DNA of 64,000 nt from Pseudomonas sp. QTF5 (GCF_000512695.2 NZ_AZRW02000013.1:1-64000); one strand, 5' to 3'. Counted from the first letter of the stretch, positions 26,644 through 36,457 are shown. Program-made: numbers and translations. The notes: generated by a model not told the origin, from the letters alone.

Positions 26644-28191
26644 TTAATGATCACTTAATGCTCTAATGAATTCTGCACCGGGCATCGGCCGGCCAAACAG
26701 AAAACCTTGCAGAAAGTTCACGCCGTGGGCCGTCAGATAGTCACTTTGTTCTACGGTTTCCACGCCTTCGGCGACGATACCCAGATCAAGTTTGCCCGAG
26801 AGCTCGATGATGCTGTCCAGAATGTGCCGGGAGAGGGCATCGACGCCGATCATGGCCACAAAACTCTGGTCGATTTTCAGGAAGTCAACATTGAACTGAC
26901 GCAAATAACCCAGACTTGAGTGGCCGGTGCCGAAGTCATCAATCGCGATCATCACGCCCAAGCCGTGAAGCTGCTCGAACAGGTGCAGGGTGATGGCTGT
27001 CGGCTCGATGAGTTCGCGTTCGGTCAGTTCCAGCACCAGGTTGATGCTGCCAGGTGCGAAAGCGCTGAGGAACTCACGGCAGTCCTCGACCAGCTCCAGA
27101 TCCCGGCAGTGACTGGCAGTGATGTTGATCCCGATGTGAAATGGCCCGTCGAACGACGCCGACAAGGGGGCGAGCAATGCGCAGGTCTGTCGCATCAAGG
27201 AACGAGTCATCGGCACGATCAGACCGGAATGTTCGGCAAACGGAATGAACAGATCCGGGCGTACCAGGCCTTCCTTGGGATGTTTCCAACGCATTAATAC
27301 TTCGGCGCCGGACCACTGTTTATTGTCGCCCTGCACCACGGGCTGAAAATACGGAATGAACTCTGCTGCCTCCAGCGCCCGCTGCATTTCACGGCTGGGC
27401 GAGGTCGAGCGCTTCTGCAGGACATGCCCGATCGAGCCTGACACCATACCGAAGAACATCAACAGGCTGAACAGCGGCGGGTACTCACTGCGCATATATC
27501 GCCAGGTTTCTCCTTCGGGGAAACCGGCGGCCACCGTAAAGGCATAACGCGCAGACGTCAGTGTGTTTTGCGCCACCGGCAAGACGGGCAGGGTGTCGTC
27601 GTGGACTTTGCCATCGGCGGACAGCCAATTAGGGCCGATTCGCAGCAACAGTAATGTCTTGCGACCCATCAAGCGCAACACGTTACTCAGGTGATAACCG
27701 TCCAGCGTGGTCAATGCGCCCTGGTTTCCTTCGCTAAGCCGATACACTAACAACGCGGTATTGGGCGTGACCGCATTACCGTTCATGAGCCAGAGCGTGC
27801 CTTGGGTATAGTCGCCGGGATTGATCTTTTCCTGATAGTCGCCGAACAACGAACTGCAATAGAGGTTGTTGTCCCATACAAGATTGGTCGAGCGCACGAA
27901 CGGTCGGCGGGTGACTTGTTCACGCAGGGCCAGTTTAACGTCATTGCAGTTTTGGCCAGCCAGTGGCAATAGTTGCCGCGCCGCTTGGGCATTGTTGTCG
28001 AGCATCAGCTCGAATTGGCGAACGGCTTCCTCGCCAGTCAGTTCGGTACTTTGCTTGAGCGTACGTTCAGCTTGCAGATAGAGAATGGCGACCCCCAGCA
28101 ACACCGGGAGCAACCCGCTCAAAACAGTCACAGCGATCCGGGTGCCACGCTTGCGGCGATTTTTGACGTTCAGTGGCATTCGCAAATCCAT
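26644..28191 (-). CDS. CSS-motif EAL-domain c-di-GMP phosphodiesterase
   Basis: A membrane protein of about 515 residues. An N-terminal helix (IAVTVLSGLLPVLLGVAILY) is followed by a periplasmic domain with the CSS motif (NNLYCSSLFGDYQE), a second helix (LFSLLMFFGMVSGSIGHVL) and a cytoplasmic EAL domain. The EAL signature is EVL in GAEVLMRW. Metal and catalytic motifs ELTEREL, DDFGTGHSSLGYLR, DFLKIDQSFV and AEGVETVEQ are intact, so it is predicted active. In E. coli homologues the CSS cysteines are redox controlled by DsbA/DsbB. The start is uncertain (28191, 28179 or a GTG at 28233). Confidence 0.88.
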   Translation of the reverse strand: MDLRMPLNVKNRRKRGTRIAVTVLSGLLPVLLGVAILYLQAERTLKQSTELTGEEAVRQFELMLDNNAQAARQLLPLAGQNCNDVKLALREQVTRRPFVRSTNLVWDNNLYCSSLFGDYQEKINPGDYTQGTLWLMNGNAVTPNTALLVYRLSEGNQGALTTLDGYHLSNVLRLMGRKTLLLLRIGPNWLSADGKVHDDTLPVLPVAQNTLTSARYAFTVAAGFPEGETWRYMRSEYPPLFSLLMFFGMVSGSIGHVLQKRSTSPSREMQRALEAAEFIPYFQPVVQGDNKQWSGAEVLMRWKHPKEGLVRPDLFIPFAEHSGLIVPMTRSLMRQTCALLAPLSASFDGPFHIGINITASHCRDLELVEDCREFLSAFAPGSINLVLELTERELIEPTAITLHLFEQLHGLGVMIAIDDFGTGHSSLGYLRQFNVDFLKIDQSFVAMIGVDALSRHILDSIIELSGKLDLGIVAEGVETVEQSDYLTAHGVNFLQGFLFGRPMPGAEFIRALSDH

Positions 28192-28284
28192 CGCGGTAAA
28201 AAAAAGGGCACTCAAAGGTTGGCAGGGAGACACGTCTCCCGGAAGAGTTCAGCCATGATAGTTGGCCGACAGCATTTATGCCGT

Positions 28285-29157
28285 TCAATGATCATTCAGG
28301 CTCGAAGCCAGTTTGATAAAGGCCAGCGTCGCAGGTGATGACTGACGCTGATCGAGCACCGCCAGCCCGACCGGGCGGCTGACCGGTGGCGACAGAGGTT
28401 TTTTCACGTAGCGGTTGTCGTTGTCGTCAGGCAAAGAGCCTTCGGCAACAACGGTCAGGGCATCGCCACGGCCGACGGTGGCCAGCGTGCTGAGCAACTG
28501 CGAGCAGCGATAGCGAATGTTCGGCGTCAATCGCGCCGCATTGAATAAGCGCGACACCAGTTCCGAAGAGCCGGCTTCGGTCAGCACAAAAGGGTCGTGG
28601 CACAAATCGCTCAAGCTCAACCTGTCGCGACCGGCCAGCGCATGGTCGGCAGGTAGCAGCGCGACCATCTGGTCCTCGATCAGCCTGAACGTGTCGAAAC
28701 GTTCCTGGGGCAATACCACGAAGCCGATATCGATACGCCGTTCTTCCAGCCACTGGATCACCTGGCGATCCGGTCCTTCGTCGATGTGAACCTCGATGCC
28801 CGGGTGTGCAGCGCGGTAATGTTGCAGGATTTTCGGCAGCAGTTTGATCGATGAAGTCGGACCGAACGAGCCGATGCGCAGGGTGCCGCATTTCATTCCG
28901 CGAGCATCCGCCGCTTCCTGGCGCAAGGTGCTGGCCAGCCCGAGCATTGCCCGAGCGCGCAGCAATAGCTGCTGGCCGATGTCACTCAGCTCGACGTGAG
29001 ACTGATGCCGGCGCAGCAGTTCGACGCCCAATTCCTGTTCCAGCGACTTGAGCGCGTGAGACACCGCGGATTGGGAAATTTCCAAACGATTGGCCGCCGC
29101 CGTGAAGCCGCGCAGTTCGGCCACCAGCGAGAAAATCTCGAGTTGTGTGAGGGTCAT
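28285..29157 (-). CDS. LysR-family transcriptional regulator
   Basis: A 290-residue regulator with the LysR winged helix at residues 1-60 (MTLTQLEIFSLVAELRGFTA, SQSAVSHALKSLEQELGVEL) and a periplasmic-binding-protein-like effector domain (CGTLRIGSFGPTSSIKLLPK). It is divergent from the EamA exporter gene with 78 bases between, the usual LysR layout in which the regulator controls its neighbour. ATGAGTA-TT-TACTCAT at 29156-29171 overlaps its own start codon and could be an autoregulatory site. The ligand is unknown. Confidence 0.88.
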   Translation of the reverse strand: MTLTQLEIFSLVAELRGFTAAANRLEISQSAVSHALKSLEQELGVELLRRHQSHVELSDIGQQLLLRARAMLGLASTLRQEAADARGMKCGTLRIGSFGPTSSIKLLPKILQHYRAAHPGIEVHIDEGPDRQVIQWLEERRIDIGFVVLPQERFDTFRLIEDQMVALLPADHALAGRDRLSLSDLCHDPFVLTEAGSSELVSRLFNAARLTPNIRYRCSQLLSTLATVGRGDALTVVAEGSLPDDNDNRYVKKPLSPPVSRPVGLAVLDQRQSSPATLAFIKLASSLNDH

Positions 29158-29235
29158 GAGTATTTACTCATTTTACGATGATCTGGAATTAGTCGAATGA
29201 TACGCCATGTGCCCGATTTCTGATGGTGGAGACTT

Positions 29236-30183
29236 ATGACTACGTGTGAACAGACCCTGGCGAATTCCTCGGATGTACCGGTTTATCTGAAACTGGCAGC
29301 GGTCACCATGATCTGGGGCGGGACGTTTGTCGCCGGGCGATTTCTGGCCGACAGCCTCAGTCCGTTATTGGCCGCGAGCCTGCGGTTCTTGCTGGCGAGC
29401 GCGGCGTTGCTGCTGTTTCTGTTGCTGGCGCGGGTGCCTTTGGTGCGACCTAGCCCTCGGCAATGGCTGCAGTTAGCGTTATTGGGATTCTTCGGGATCT
29501 TCTTCTACAACCTGTGCTTCTTTTACGGGCTGCATTACATCAACGCGTCACGGGCGTCATTAATCGTGGCGTTGAACCCGGCCGTGATTGGTCTGGCGTC
29601 GTGGTTGCTGTTCAAGGAGCGATTGAGCGGGGCGAAAGTGGCGGGTATTGCGATCTGCATTGCCGGCGCCAGTCTGGTGATCGTCAGTCGCAATCCGCAA
29701 TTGCTGGCCGGTGGTACGGATGCCTGGATCGGCGATCTGTTGATCTTCGGCTGCGTGCTCGGTTGGGGCATTTATTCGCTGTTTTCCAAAGGCCTGAATC
29801 AAACGCTGGGGCCGGTGCAGACGGTGACGTACTCGATTTTGCTGGGCACGCTGATGCTCTGGGTGACCAGCGCCGTGCGTGGCGAGCTGAGTGTCGCGGC
29901 GCTCGCCGAACTCGGCACGCAACAATGGTTGAGCCTGATGTACCTGGGCGTGCTGGGTTCGGCATTGGCCTATATTGGTTATTACGACGGTATCCGCAAA
30001 ATCGGTGCGACGCGTTCGGGTGTGTTCATCGCCTTGAACCCGCTGACCGCCGTTTTGTTTGGCGCGTTGCTGCTGGGCGAGCAATTGACCCCGGTGATGT
30101 GCCTGGGCGGTGGGCTGATCCTGGCGGGGATTTTTCTGTGCAACAAACCGCTTGCACAGGCTGCGAAAAGGGGGATTTTATAA
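29236..30183 (+). CDS. EamA-family (DMT) transporter
   Basis: A 315-residue inner-membrane protein with ten hydrophobic segments in two EamA halves: AAVTMIWGGTFVAGRFLADS with YINASRASLIVALNPAVIGL in the first, and GDLLIFGCVLGWGIYSLFSK with IGATRSGVFIALNPLTAVLF in the second. GGAG precedes the ATG. Family members export amino acids or metabolites. The divergent LysR gene probably regulates it. The substrate cannot be read from sequence. Confidence 0.88.
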   Translation: MTTCEQTLANSSDVPVYLKLAAVTMIWGGTFVAGRFLADSLSPLLAASLRFLLASAALLLFLLLARVPLVRPSPRQWLQLALLGFFGIFFYNLCFFYGLHYINASRASLIVALNPAVIGLASWLLFKERLSGAKVAGIAICIAGASLVIVSRNPQLLAGGTDAWIGDLLIFGCVLGWGIYSLFSKGLNQTLGPVQTVTYSILLGTLMLWVTSAVRGELSVAALAELGTQQWLSLMYLGVLGSALAYIGYYDGIRKIGATRSGVFIALNPLTAVLFGALLLGEQLTPVMCLGGGLILAGIFLCNKPLAQAAKRGIL

Positions 30184-30429
30184 GAAGGATGGACAACTGA
30201 TTTACGCTGTGTAGAATCGGGTTACGCATATAAGAATAATCCTCTTCTGGCAGCAGAAGCCTCGCCCGCAAGAGCCTTGGGTCGACAATGAAGATATTTG
30301 GGTTTCAATTGATCTACGGTGACTTCCTCGCCCGCAGTGTGCGGGGCATCTCCTGTGCGCCACCCGCCGGTCTCAGCATTGCTAGCAACTAACGATCCGT
30401 TAATTGATAAGAAATGATGAGGCGCCAAA

Positions 30430-31506
30430 ATGGCAGATTTATACGAAAACCCAATGGGCCTGATGGGCTTTGAGTTCATCGAATTCGCATCGCCGACCCC
30501 TAACACCCTGGAGCCGATCTTCGAGATCATGGGCTTCAGCAAAGTCGCGACCCACCGTTCCAAAGACGTGCACCTGTATCGTCAGGGCGCGATCAACCTG
30601 ATCCTCAACAACGAACCGAACAGCGTGGCGTCTTACTTCGCGGCCGAGCACGGCCCGTCGGTGTGCGGCATGGCGTTCCGCGTCAAGGATTCGCAAAAGG
30701 CCTACAAGCGTGCCCTGGAACTCGGTGCCCAACCGATCCACATCGAAACCGGTCCGATGGAACTGCACCTGCCGGCGATCAAAGGCATTGGCGGCGCGCC
30801 GCTGTACCTGATCGACCGTTTCGGCGAAGGCAGCTCGATCTATGACATCGACTTCGTGTTCATCGAAGGCGTGGACCGCAACCCGGTCGGGGCCGGCCTG
30901 AAGATCATCGATCACCTGACCCACAACGTGTATCGCGGTCGCATGGCTTACTGGGCGAACTTCTACGAGAAGCTGTTCAACTTCCGCGAGATCCGTTACT
31001 TCGACATCAAAGGCGAATACACCGGCCTGACCTCCAAGGCGATGACCGCGCCGGACGGCATGATCCGTATCCCGCTGAACGAAGAGTCGTCCAAGGGCGC
31101 CGGGCAGATCGAAGAGTTCCTGATGCAATTCAACGGGGAGGGCATTCAGCACGTGGCCTTCCTCAGCGATGACCTGATCAAGACCTGGGATCACTTGAAA
31201 AGCATCGGCATGCGCTTCATGACGCCGCCGCCAGACACCTACTACGAAATGCTCGAAGGCCGTTTGCCGAACCATGGCGAACCGGTCGATCAACTGCAAG
31301 CACGAGGCATTTTGCTGGACGGTTCGTCCGAGTCGGGCGACAAGCGTCTGCTGCTGCAAATCTTCTCGGAAACCCTGATGGGCCCGGTGTTCTTCGAATT
31401 CATCCAGCGTAAAGGCGACGATGGTTTCGGCGAAGGTAACTTCAAGGCGCTGTTCGAGTCCATCGAACGTGATCAGGTTCGTCGGGGCGTGCTCTCCACC
31501 GATTAA
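30430..31506 (+). CDS. hpd: 4-hydroxyphenylpyruvate dioxygenase
   Basis: HPPD turns 4-hydroxyphenylpyruvate into homogentisate in tyrosine catabolism using Fe(II) and O2. The 358-residue protein has two VOC domains. The iron ligands are His in [14 protein letters not shown], His in [14 protein letters not shown] and Glu in [14 protein letters not shown]. The N-terminus [20 protein letters not shown] and the whole length match the Pseudomonas enzyme. It stands alone, with a strong terminator 20 bases after the stop. Confidence 0.97.
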   Translation: MADLYENPMGLMGFEFIEFASPTPNTLEPIFEIMGFSKVATHRSKDVHLYRQGAINLILNNEPNSVASYFAAEHGPSVCGMAFRVKDSQKAYKRALELGAQPIHIETGPMELHLPAIKGIGGAPLYLIDRFGEGSSIYDIDFVFIEGVDRNPVGAGLKIIDHLTHNVYRGRMAYWANFYEKLFNFREIRYFDIKGEYTGLTSKAMTAPDGMIRIPLNEESSKGAGQIEEFLMQFNGEGIQHVAFLSDDLIKTWDHLKSIGMRFMTPPPDTYYEMLEGRLPNHGEPVDQLQARGILLDGSSESGDKRLLLQIFSETLMGPVFFEFIQRKGDDGFGEGNFKALFESIERDQVRRGVLSTD

Positions 31507-31523
31507 GCCGTTTCAGATGTAAG

Positions 31524-31560
31524 AAAGCCCGGTCAGCAGCAATGCTGGCCGGGCTTTTTT
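31524..31560 (+). terminator. Rho-independent terminator of hpd
   Basis: AAAGCCCGG and CCGGGCTTT with internal CAGCA/TGCTG pairing, followed by eight T. Confidence 0.9.
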
Positions 31561-31580
31561 TTGGATCATGCAAAACCAAT

Positions 31581-31670
31581 GTGGGAGCGGGCTTGCTCGC
31601 GAAGAGGGAGTGTCAGTCGACATTAATGTTGTCTGGCACACCGCTTTCGCGAGCAACCCGCTCCCACAGG
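31581..31670. repeat. REPIN with a two-base deletion in one arm
   Basis: The left arm GTGGGAGCGGGCTTGCTCGC pairs with the right arm GCGAGCAACCCGCTCCCAC, which lacks two bases (GC) of the full palindrome. Confidence 0.85.
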
Positions 31671-31687
31671 GTTCGTCATTGCTTGGC

Positions 31688-32584
31688 TTATCGTCGATGA
31701 CGCATCAAATGCTTGAACCCTTCAAACACCAACACCAGTACCGCCAACCAGATCGGAATATAGGTCAGCCATTCGCCGGGCTTGATGCTTTCCCCCAACA
31801 GTAACGCCACGCCGAGCAACAGCACCGGTTCGACGTAACTCAACAACCCGAACAGGCTGAACGGCAGCAAACGGCTGGCAATGATGTAGACCACCAGCGC
31901 CGAAGCGCTGATCACGCCGAGTAGCGGAATCAGCCAGGACAACATCGGGTACTGATCGAAAACGCCAAAGCCTTGCTCACCGCCCTGCACGAACCAGAAC
32001 GCCACCGGCAGCATCAACGCCATATCCAGCCAGAGCCCGCCAAGGTTGTCCGTGGCCAGGCGCTTGCGCAGGATGAAATAGATCGGATAGCCGACCACCA
32101 CCAGCAAGGTCGCCCAGGAAAAACCGCCGACCTGATACAACTCGTTGAGCACGCCTAGGCTGGCGAAGAACACGGCCATTTTCTGCAGGTAGGAAAGACG
32201 CTCGCCATAGACGATTCGTCCGGTCAGGACCATCGACAGCGGCAACAGGAAATACCCCAGCGACACGTCGAGGCTATAATCGTTGAGCGGTGCCCACATG
32301 AACAACCAGAGTTGCAGGCCCAGCAGCACTGCGGAGCCAATCAGGCCGACAATCAGCTTTGGCTTGCCAGCCAGCCGCCGAACAATCTCGACCACGCGCT
32401 TCCACTCACCGGACACCACCATGAACACAGTCATGCATGGCGCGGTCAGCAGCATCCGCCAACCGAAGATCTCCACGCCGCTCAAAGGTGAGAGCAGCGA
32501 AGTGTAGTAATACATGACGGCAAACAGCACCGAGGCTGTGACCGATAGAGCGATACCTTTAGACAAACTGCCCTCGCGTGACAT
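31688..32584 (-). CDS. RarD-like EamA-family permease
   Basis: With the ATG at 32584 (MSREGSLSKGIALSVTASVL) the protein has 298 residues and ten hydrophobic segments. The family signature is SLLSPLSGVEIFGWRMLLTA together with LLGLQLWLFMWAPLNDYSLD and SYVEPVLLLGVALLLGE, typical of RarD proteins. An upstream ATG at 32656 adds 24 polar residues. Neither start has a good Shine-Dalgarno sequence. The transported compound is unknown. Confidence 0.85.
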   Translation of the reverse strand: MSREGSLSKGIALSVTASVLFAVMYYYTSLLSPLSGVEIFGWRMLLTAPCMTVFMVVSGEWKRVVEIVRRLAGKPKLIVGLIGSAVLLGLQLWLFMWAPLNDYSLDVSLGYFLLPLSMVLTGRIVYGERLSYLQKMAVFFASLGVLNELYQVGGFSWATLLVVVGYPIYFILRKRLATDNLGGLWLDMALMLPVAFWFVQGGEQGFGVFDQYPMLSWLIPLLGVISASALVVYIIASRLLPFSLFGLLSYVEPVLLLGVALLLGESIKPGEWLTYIPIWLAVLVLVFEGFKHLMRHRR

Positions 32585-32699
32585 TGTAGAGCGTGAAGCG
32601 GGCGCAGAGGATACGTGGTTTTCGAACCTGAAATTGTCCGAACGATCAATACCCATCGAGTGTGGCAGACAGCCTATTCAAAGGGTGCTTGCAACACTG

Positions 32700-32944
32700 C
32701 CATCGCGAGCAGGTTCGCTCCCACATTTGGCCGGTGTGTACTCAATACCTGCGGTCCACACTAAACCCTGTGGGAGCGGGCTTGCTCGCGAAAGCGGTCT
32801 GCCAGCCAATATCAATGTTGAATGTGAAACCGTCTTCGCGAGCAAGTCGGATCGCCGCACCGCCGCTCCCACATTTTGACCGATGCGGTACACAATTTTG
32901 CAGTCGACACAATCCCCCTGTGGGAGCGAGCCTGCTCGCGATAA
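32700..32944. repeat. Cluster of REP elements (one REPIN, two single REPs)
   Basis: A single REP lies at 32700-32733, a REPIN at 32768-32873, and another REP at 32918-32944. The right arm of the REPIN is interrupted: between CGCGAGCAAG and GCTCCCAC about 18 extra bases are inserted. Confidence 0.85.
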
Positions 32945-32947
32945 ATC

Positions 32948-33961
32948 TCAAGCCGTACCCGGTTTACGCCCCGACACAAAATGGCTCACGTCATTGAACC
33001 CCGGCGTCGACGCATGTCCCGGTGTCACCAGCGAATCGATAAAGGCTTCATCTTCCGCCGTGATCTTCACCGCTTGCGCCTTGGTGTACGCGTCCCACTG
33101 TTCTTCGGTGCGCGGACCGACGATGGCTGAGGTGACGGCGCTGTTGTTTAGCACCCACGCGATGGCGAACTCGACGATGCCCACGCCACGGTCTTGAGTG
33201 TATTGCTGAATTTGCTGGGCGATGCGCAGGGACTCGACCCGCCATTCGGTTTCCAGGATGCGTTTGTCCTGGCGACCGGCGCGGCTGTTGGCGTCCGGCG
33301 TCACGTCCGGCGCGTACTTGCCACTGAGCACTCCGCGCGCCAGCGGACTGTAAGGCACCACGCCCAGGCCGTAGTTTTGCGCGGCGGTGATCTGCTCGGC
33401 CTCCGCCTGGCGGTTGACGATGTTGTACAGCGGCTGACTGATGATCGGACGGTCGATGCCGAGTTTGTCGGCTACACGAATCACCTCGGCAATGCGCCAG
33501 CCGCGATAGTTCGACAAGCCCCAGTAGCGAATCTTGCCCTGGCGGATCGAATCGCCAATGGCCGACACCGTGACTTCCAGCGGCGTGTTGTGGTCTTCGC
33601 GGTGCAGGTAATAGATGTCGAGATAGTCAGTGCCGAGCCGGGTCAGGCTGGCTTCGAGACCATTAAAGAAATGCTTGCGACTCAAACCGCTGCGGTTCGG
33701 CACGCCATCCACCGGGCCGAAGCCGACCTTGGTGGCCAGCACCCATTCGTGGCGGTTGCCGGCAATCGCTTCGCCGACGATCTCTTCGGAGCGGCCGTTG
33801 GTGTACACGTCCGCGGTGTCGATGAAGTTGATGCCCTGGTCCCAGGCCTTGTCGATGATCCGCAGGGAATCTTCGGTGCTGGTCTGTTCGCCGAACATCA
33901 TGGTACCCAATGTGAGGGTCGACACCTGTAAACCCGAATGACCCAGCGTGCGATAGCTCAT
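32948..33961 (-). CDS. Aldo/keto reductase
   Basis: A 337-residue NADPH-dependent reductase of the AKR superfamily. Catalytic residues are Asp in INFIDTADVYTNGRSEEIVG with the nearby Tyr, Lys in HEWVLATKVGFGP, and His in LDIYYLHREDHNTPLE. The C-terminal coenzyme-binding loop is TSAIVGPRTEEQWDAYTKAQ. The start MSYRTLGHSGLQVSTLTLGT is typical of the AKR11/12 oxidoreductases. The substrate is unknown, and the gene is flanked by REPs and a long non-coding leader region. Confidence 0.9.
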   Translation of the reverse strand: MSYRTLGHSGLQVSTLTLGTMMFGEQTSTEDSLRIIDKAWDQGINFIDTADVYTNGRSEEIVGEAIAGNRHEWVLATKVGFGPVDGVPNRSGLSRKHFFNGLEASLTRLGTDYLDIYYLHREDHNTPLEVTVSAIGDSIRQGKIRYWGLSNYRGWRIAEVIRVADKLGIDRPIISQPLYNIVNRQAEAEQITAAQNYGLGVVPYSPLARGVLSGKYAPDVTPDANSRAGRQDKRILETEWRVESLRIAQQIQQYTQDRGVGIVEFAIAWVLNNSAVTSAIVGPRTEEQWDAYTKAQAVKITAEDEAFIDSLVTPGHASTPGFNDVSHFVSGRKPGTA

Positions 33962-34411
33962 GACGAAATCCTTTTACCGGTCAGAAAGGCCTAATCAAAT
34001 ACCAGAACCGTGGCTGGGAGCAATCGGAATTATTGACTCAGTCCCACATTGGATAAGTGGCAATAAACAGCAATGTTTAAATGGCATCGATGGATGCTCT
34101 CAGAGGCTACACATCCTTGCGCCGTTGCCTACGACTACGCCAGAATCCGCCGGCTAGTGCATCTTTGGCCCGGGCTATATCGTTTCCTTGTCGCTGAAAA
34201 ACAGTGATGGGGTTTGGTAGCCCGTTGCGAGGTGCATAAGCATCATGATTTGCAGTGTTTGTTCGACTCTGCTTTATGGTGGTCATGCACAGGGCGCTTT
34301 CGAGCGCGCCGGTCTCCTCGCATCCCGGTCTACCAACCTGCGCATGGCCGCCACCCTACGTTTGGTAGCGAAGGGTGATGGTTCCTTTATACGATGAGAG
34401 GAGCTTTATTT
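33962..34411. other. 450-base non-coding region before the DUF6124-type gene
   Basis: No gene is visible. The right half (34207-34400) has several inverted or repeated words: GTTTGGTAGC occurs at 34213 and 34361, CTACCAACC at about 34328, GGCGCTTTCGAGCGC is a small palindrome, and CCACCCT pairs with AGGGTG around the second GTTTGGTAGC. It may form a structured leader or house a small RNA for the gene that follows. Confidence 0.45.
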
Positions 34412-34771
34412 ATGTTCAAACCAACGCCAAATCCACCAGAAACCGATCCAACATCCCCCTACGAATCCCTCGATTCCAAAAAGCTCCACGAAGCCGCCGA
34501 TCGCGCCCTCGACCACTACCTCAAACCGCCCACCCCCAAAGACACCGCGCGCAAACCCAGCACCATCTACCACGTGGGTGCAAAGGTCGATAACGAAACC
34601 CTGCTGGTCAACGCCTGCGAATCCCTGGCGTCAGCTAGCGTGATGCTCAGTGAGTTCGCCGGGTTGATGGACATGCCACATCGCAACATGATGTTGGGGA
34701 TTCAATCGGTGGTCATGCTCGGTGAGCTGGCCGTCAACCGGGTGCTGGATAACCTCGATCCTCAGAACTGA
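34412..34771 (+). CDS. DUF6124-type protein (119 residues)
   Basis: The product reads MFKPTPNPPETDPTSPYESL, SKKLHEAADRALDHYL, then VGAKVDNETLLVNACESLAS and NMMLGIQSVVMLGELAVNRV. This is the pattern of a small Pseudomonas-restricted family, which I recall as DUF6124, often present in several copies per genome. AGGAG lies eight bases before the ATG. A second, broken copy lies at 42726-43113 on the other strand. It has no signal peptide, and its function is unknown. Confidence 0.75.
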   Translation: MFKPTPNPPETDPTSPYESLDSKKLHEAADRALDHYLKPPTPKDTARKPSTIYHVGAKVDNETLLVNACESLASASVMLSEFAGLMDMPHRNMMLGIQSVVMLGELAVNRVLDNLDPQN

Positions 34772-34779
34772 GCGATCCA

Positions 34780-34914
34780 TTGTGGCGAGGGAGCTTGCTC
34801 CCGCTCGGCTGCGAAGCAGTCGCAAAACCGGTTTATGCGGTGTGCCTGAAAATACGCGGTTGCAGGTTTTAGGGTCGCTTCGCAACCCAGCGGGAGCAAG
34901 CTCCCTCGCCACAG
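34780..34914. repeat. REPIN
   Basis: TTGTGGCGAGGGAGCTTGCT and AGCAAGCTCCCTCGCCACA form inverted arms, with GGCTGCGAAGCAGTCGCAA and TTGCAGG... GCTTCGCAACC as inner parts. Confidence 0.85.
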
Positions 34915-34941
34915 AAGCATCTGTGCATCCATGAAATGAGA

Positions 34942-34966
34942 AACGGCCCGAAAGGGCCGTTTTTGT
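34942..34966. terminator. Hairpin terminator
   Basis: AAACGGCCC, loop GAAA, GGGCCGTTTTTG. It lies between the convergent genes at 34412 and 34978. Confidence 0.85.
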
Positions 34967-34977
34967 TTTCGCAGAAC

Positions 34978-36288
34978 CTAAACCCGCAACGTCCGGGTCA
35001 TGCGCAACGCCAGCAAACTCCCACAAACAATCACACCCGCCAGCAGATAAAGCGCCGCATCGGTCGACCCGGTGCTGTCCTTGACCCAACCCACCAGATA
35101 CGGGCTAAGGAAACCCGCCATCTGCCCCATGGAGTTGATCAACGCCAAGCCACCGGCAGCCGCACCCGCGCTAAGCATGGCGGTCGGCACCGGCCAGAAC
35201 ATCGGCAGGCCGGTGAGGGCGCCCATGGTGGCGATGGTCAGACCGAGGATGGCGATGGTCGGGTTGGCGGCGAAGTTCACCGCGATCAACAGGCCCACCG
35301 CGCCCATCAGCATCGGCACCACCAAGTGCCAGCGGCGTTCTTTGCGCAGGTCCGCCGAGCGACCGACCATCAACATGAACACCGCCGCCAGCAGATACGG
35401 AATCGCACTGAGCCAACCAATCACCAGGTTATCGCTGAAACCCAGGTTCTTGATGATCGACGGCAGCCAGAAGTTGATCGCGTAGACACCGCTCTGGATG
35501 CAGAAATAAATCAGGCCGAAGGCCCAGATCGCCGGGTTCTTGAACACCGCCAGCAAGGAATCGGTAGCGGTTTTCGGCTTGCTGGCCAGGTCTTCAGCGT
35601 GATCGGCCTCAAGCACCGAACGCTCGTAAGGGGTCAGCCACTTGGCGTTGGCGTAACTGTCGCTGAGCAGGAAGTAGGCGAGGGCGCCGAGAATAACGGT
35701 CGGAATGCCTTGCAGCAGGAACATCCACTGCCAGCCGGTCAAACCGGCCTGGCCTGCGCCGAAGTGGTTGAGGATCCAGCCAGAAAACGGACTGCCGAGC
35801 AGGCCGGACACCGGGATCGCCGACATGAACAGCGCCATGATGCGACCACGACGGAACGTCGGGAACCACTGCGAGAGGTACAGCACCACGCCCGGGAAGA
35901 ACCCCGCTTCGGCCGCACCGGTAAACAGGCGCAGGGTGTAGAACTCGGTCGGTGTAGTGACGAACAACAGGCAAGTCGACAGCGTGCCCCAGGTGATCAT
36001 CATCAGCGCGATCCAGCGTCGCGGGCCGAATTTGGTCAAAGCCAGGTTGCTCGGTACGCCACAGAGTACGTAGCCGATGAAGAAGATCCCGGCGCCAAGG
36101 CCGTACACGGTTTCGCTGAATTTCAGTGCGTCGAGCATCTGCAGTTTGGCAAACCCGACGTTCACCCGGTCAAGGTAGTTGAACAGGTAGCAGATGAAGA
36201 TGAAGGGGATCAAACGCAGGGTAATGCGTTTGTAGACGGCGTTTTTGTCGTCAGCGGTGGCCAGGGTAGCTGCGGCGCTCTGTGACAT
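34978..36288 (-). CDS. MFS transporter, anion:cation symporter family (sugar-acid type)
   Basis: A 436-residue, 12-helix protein beginning MSQSAAATLATADDKNAVYK. FICYLFNYLDRVNVGFAKLQ is the ACS-family start seen in glucarate, galactarate and phthalate permeases, and GVPSNLALTKFGPRRWIALM is motif A. The ATG at 36288 has GAGAG upstream; the frame is open further up without a good site. It is divergent from cdaR and close to glycerate kinase, so a sugar diacid or glycerate substrate is likely. That assignment is from context. Confidence 0.85.
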   Translation of the reverse strand: MSQSAAATLATADDKNAVYKRITLRLIPFIFICYLFNYLDRVNVGFAKLQMLDALKFSETVYGLGAGIFFIGYVLCGVPSNLALTKFGPRRWIALMMITWGTLSTCLLFVTTPTEFYTLRLFTGAAEAGFFPGVVLYLSQWFPTFRRGRIMALFMSAIPVSGLLGSPFSGWILNHFGAGQAGLTGWQWMFLLQGIPTVILGALAYFLLSDSYANAKWLTPYERSVLEADHAEDLASKPKTATDSLLAVFKNPAIWAFGLIYFCIQSGVYAINFWLPSIIKNLGFSDNLVIGWLSAIPYLLAAVFMLMVGRSADLRKERRWHLVVPMLMGAVGLLIAVNFAANPTIAILGLTIATMGALTGLPMFWPVPTAMLSAGAAAGGLALINSMGQMAGFLSPYLVGWVKDSTGSTDAALYLLAGVIVCGSLLALRMTRTLRV

Positions 36289-36457
36289 GGCGGGCTCTCT
36301 CTTTATTATGATTTTTTGCGACGCAAGGGTAACGTTGATCGCCCAGTGAGTCTCGGCCACCCCTTGGGTGATTGTCTTTGTGCCTGAGCACAGGGTTTAT
36401 GACCAAGGCCTGTGCGGGTGAACAACCCGTTCCATCACGTTTTCAAGGAACCGCGCT

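Noticed and set aside
32700..32944. Repeated palindromes as a CRISPR array
   Set aside because: The units are inverted REP palindromes scattered through the genome, not direct repeats with unique spacers, and no cas gene is present.
34936..36285. Plus-strand frame of 449 codons opposite the MFS transporter
   Set aside because: Histidine- and glutamine-rich antisense frame, without a ribosome-binding site, opposite a typical 12-helix transporter.
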